NCBI GenBank assembly: GCA_964417785.1
Contig: CAYQJO010000101.1
Coordinates: 1-14,227, forward strand
Length of the DNA: 14,227 nucleotides
Direction: 5' to 3'
Origin: DAOTUL01 sp034437435
GTDB lineage: Bacteria; Chloroflexota; Anaerolineae; Aggregatilineales; Phototrophicaceae
Shown one piece after another: positions 12,354 to 14,227 of this stretch (the first letter of the stretch is position 1; every line of letters begins with the position of its first letter). Made by a program: the position numbers and the translations under genes. Under the pieces are notes generated by a model. It saw nothing but the letters and a program-made list of their open reading frames with translations. It ran no database searches and was not told where the DNA came from.

Positions 12354-13037
12354 TCAGGATTTCATCGCCCGAACTTTGGTCGCCGCATCCGCGACTACCG
12401 CGTCGAACATCTCGTTCATAATGGCATCATCGACCTGATACAGCCCACCGAAGTTGCCATCACCGAGGACTTCACGGGCGGTGAAGCGCTCGGTCAGTTG
12501 ATCGGTATCGACCGGCGTCTTTTCGCCTTGTGGGGAGTCGCCCACCCGCACAAAAGGAAAATTTTCGCCCCAGTTGGCGTGGTTGATGCTCAGATTGTGC
12601 TTGCTGGCAACAGTCGTCGCCGCATCGGATTTCCACCAGTCATACCACACAAACTCACTGGTACCGCCAGCGGCGAAATCATCCAGTCGGCGCGGCTGCA
12701 CATTGCCACCATGCCCGTTCATCACGAAGAACTTGTGGAACCCCTGGTGAAAGAGGCTCTCGAAGATTTCCAGAACCACCCGCTCAAATGTAGACTGGCT
12801 CAGGGTGATGGTGCCAGGAAACTCGCCGAACATATAGCTGACACCAAAGTTGACCGGCGGTGCCACCAGCACCTTCTCACGCTCGGCCACCGCATCGGCC
12901 AATCGTGCAGCAATCAATACATCGGTCATCAAACTGAGATACGCATGTTGCTCCGTCGCCCCGGTGACCAGAATCACCCGGTCGTCGGTCTTGAGGTAGT
13001 TGTCAACATCCATCCAGTTAAGCTCTTGGAGCCGCAT
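12354..13037 (-). CDS. Creatininase/MftE-family metal-dependent amidohydrolase
   Basis: 227-residue protein of the creatininase superfamily, which hydrolyses cyclic amides or formamide bonds at a binuclear metal site. Motifs are present: VTGATEQHAYLSLMTD (24-39) with likely ligands Glu29, His31 and Asp39; FFVMNGHGGN (103-112) with His109; and HANWGENF (153-160) with Glu158 in the place of the usual HAGxxET element. The NGHGGN form is that of the MftE/formamide-type members rather than classical creatininase. The substrate is unknown. I chose the ATG at 13037 because GGAGAG lies about 8 bases upstream; an in-frame TTG at 13061 would add eight residues. It follows the histidine kinase by 35 bases and precedes DUF4139, so these may form one transcript. 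Confidence 0.85.
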   Translation of the reverse strand: MRLQELNWMDVDNYLKTDDRVILVTGATEQHAYLSLMTDVLIAARLADAVAEREKVLVAPPVNFGVSYMFGEFPGTITLSQSTFERVVLEIFESLFHQGFHKFFVMNGHGGNVQPRRLDDFAAGGTSEFVWYDWWKSDAATTVASKHNLSINHANWGENFPFVRVGDSPQGEKTPVDTDQLTERFTAREVLGDGNFGGLYQVDDAIMNEMFDAVVADAATKVRAMKS

Positions 13038-13072
13038 CGGTCGTCTCTCCCTGCTGCACAAACATCGAACTA

Positions 13073-14227
13073 TTATAATGCCAGCGGTAAACGAAAGCCA
13101 AACGTACTGCCGGCATGGTGTACACTTTCCGCAATGATCGTCCCGCCAGACCGCTCAACAATGTTCTTGACCAGGTACAATCCCAGTCCCGTTCCCTCAA
13201 TATCACCACCCTTAACCTCATCGGCCCGCGTGAACGGCTTAAATAAATCCAGCATTTGATCTTCCTCTACACCCATTCCCGTATCAACAATACGCAGAAC
13301 CGCCTGATCGCCTTCAATTTGCAGATGAACACCAATTTTACCCCGGTCGGGTGTGTATTTGATGGCGTTGCTGACCAGATTGCCCACCGCCTGGCGCAAA
13401 TGGGCGCTGTCAGCACGGACATTGACCGGCAGTGCTGGCACAGTCTTTTCGAACTGCTGTGATTTCAGTTCGACACTGTGGATGAGTTCGCCGCAGGCAT
13501 CATCCACCAGTTCGCGCAGATCAAACACCACCTGCACCCCCTCGCTCAGGCTGTTCTCGATATTTTCCAGTGAGAGAAAATCCCGTGTTAGCTTCGCCAT
13601 GCGCCGGGAAGAATCCAGGATGCGCTCCACAAATTTCGTCTGGTCGGGTGTAATAGCCGGACCGAGAACACGCCGCAGAAGCGATGCATGTGTCAAAACA
13701 ACCGCGTTCAGGTTGCCCAGATCGTGGGCGGCGATGCGGATCATGTCGGTCTTAAGCTGTTCCAGGCGGCTGACTTGCTCGTAAACGGCCTGAAGTTCTT
13801 GAATTTGATCCTGCGACGCTTTATACAAATAGGCGTTTTCGATGGCGACGGCAACACGGGCCATGACCAGCTTCAAAAAGCGAAACACGTCATTGGTGAA
13901 GCGTTCCGCCCGGTCTGTCTTCAGATACAGCACACCGATTAAGCGGTCAACCGAGTTCAACGGCAAGGCCATTGTGGCTTCGGGAGCGTCATCTGTATGC
14001 AAACGGGCGCGGCCATCGGCCAGGATTTGCTTGAGCAGCGGCAGGTCCGGCAGATCGTCCCCGGCGGCCAGTTGAAAGCTGCCAATCGTCTCGACCATAC
14101 CGATCTTGCCCGAGTCGATCAACAGGATGAAACCCATGCTGGCACCGCTCAACCGTACCCCCGCGTCCAGCGCCACCGCCAGCCCCAGGCCGGCGACGAC
14201 CATGGCGGGCGCCCACAGCACCGACCA
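13073..14227 (-). CDS. Sensor histidine kinase with GAF domain (5' end outside the window)
   Basis: The reading frame stays open to the window edge, so the N-terminus is missing; at least 384 residues are visible. Numbering from a GTG at 14221: a GAF-like sensor domain (to about 130, LPLNSVDRLIGVLYLKTD), a short coiled coil (132-156), a HisKA dimerisation helix with the phospho-accepting His166 in IRIAAHDLGNLN, and the HATPase_c domain with the N box (Asn281 and Asn285 in GNLVSNAIKYTP), G1 DTGMGV (313-318), F box LFKPF (326-330) and G2 GTGLGL (343-348). All catalytic boxes are intact. The H box lacks the common HDLRNPL proline. No response regulator is encoded nearby. The missing upstream part may hold membrane segments or further sensor domains. 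The creatininase gene starts 35 bases downstream. Confidence 0.92.
   Translation of the reverse strand, partial: WSVLWAPAMVVAGLGLAVALDAGVRLSGASMGFILLIDSGKIGMVETIGSFQLAAGDDLPDLPLLKQILADGRARLHTDDAPEATMALPLNSVDRLIGVLYLKTDRAERFTNDVFRFLKLVMARVAVAIENAYLYKASQDQIQELQAVYEQVSRLEQLKTDMIRIAAHDLGNLNAVVLTHASLLRRVLGPAITPDQTKFVERILDSSRRMAKLTRDFLSLENIENSLSEGVQVVFDLRELVDDACGELIHSVELKSQQFEKTVPALPVNVRADSAHLRQAVGNLVSNAIKYTPDRGKIGVHLQIEGDQAVLRIVDTGMGVEEDQMLDLFKPFTRADEVKGGDIEGTGLGLYLVKNIVERSGGTIIAESVHHAGSTFGFRLPLAL

Noticed and set aside
12498..13259. Plus-strand open frame of 253 codons
   Set aside because: It is antisense to the creatininase gene and the kinase 3' end, both with clear family motifs; its translation is rich in His, Pro and Arg without protein-like pattern.

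Overview
The window looks like chromosomal DNA of a free-living bacterium, most likely a Chloroflexota (Anaerolineae-like) lineage. This rests on family resemblance from memory, not on a marker gene: a 48-residue Flp pilin with a GQGLVEYALIL core, a secreted DUF4139 protein, a GT-C glycosyltransferase with a C-terminal beta-rich domain, a STAS/SpoIIAA-like single-domain protein and a pre-peptidase (PPC)-like repeat protein are a typical mix for that phylum. Genes are densely packed, base composition is fairly even, and I see no transposase, integrase, tRNA, rRNA, CRISPR array or phage gene.

Layout. Left part, plus strand: an OsmC-family peroxiredoxin (73-468), a secreted protein with four PPC-like repeats (513-1793) and a polyprenol-phosphate mannose synthase-like GT2 enzyme (1882-2658). 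The next genes lie on the minus strand: a cytoplasmic double-BON-domain protein (2649-3065), a SixA phosphohistidine phosphatase (3108-3578) and an orphan Flp pilin (3649-3795). The pilin has a clear promoter (3849-3878), a strong Shine-Dalgarno site and its own terminator (3600-3625). An AT-rich 301-base gap (3796-4096) with an operator-like palindrome follows, then an unrecognised 140-residue gene on the minus strand (4097-4519). Its start region overlaps a near-consensus promoter (4534-4563) driving the 827-residue GT-C membrane glycosyltransferase on the plus strand (4622-7105).

Middle part, minus strand: a compact four-gene operon read from 10343 down to 7112. Its order is a class V (isopenicillin N epimerase-like) PLP enzyme, an unrecognised coiled-coil/multi-TM membrane protein, a GNAT acetyltransferase and dTDP-4-dehydrorhamnose 3,5-epimerase. 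The last two junctions are 4-base ATGA stop/start overlaps. A STAS-like protein (10462-10875) is encoded on the plus strand and overlaps, tail to tail, a secreted DUF4139 protein (10841-12283, minus). Upstream of that lie a creatininase-family metalloenzyme (12354-13037, minus) and a GAF-containing sensor histidine kinase (13073 to the window edge, minus, 5' end missing).

How the genes may work together: the GT2 enzyme could supply a polyprenol-phosphate-mannose donor for the GT-C enzyme, and RmlC makes a deoxysugar-nucleotide precursor, so surface glycosylation is a recurring theme. The rest are stress, signalling and surface functions. I do not see a convincing wholly new system; the best candidates are the four-gene operon with its unknown membrane protein, the orphan pilin unit, and the unknown gene at 4097-4519.
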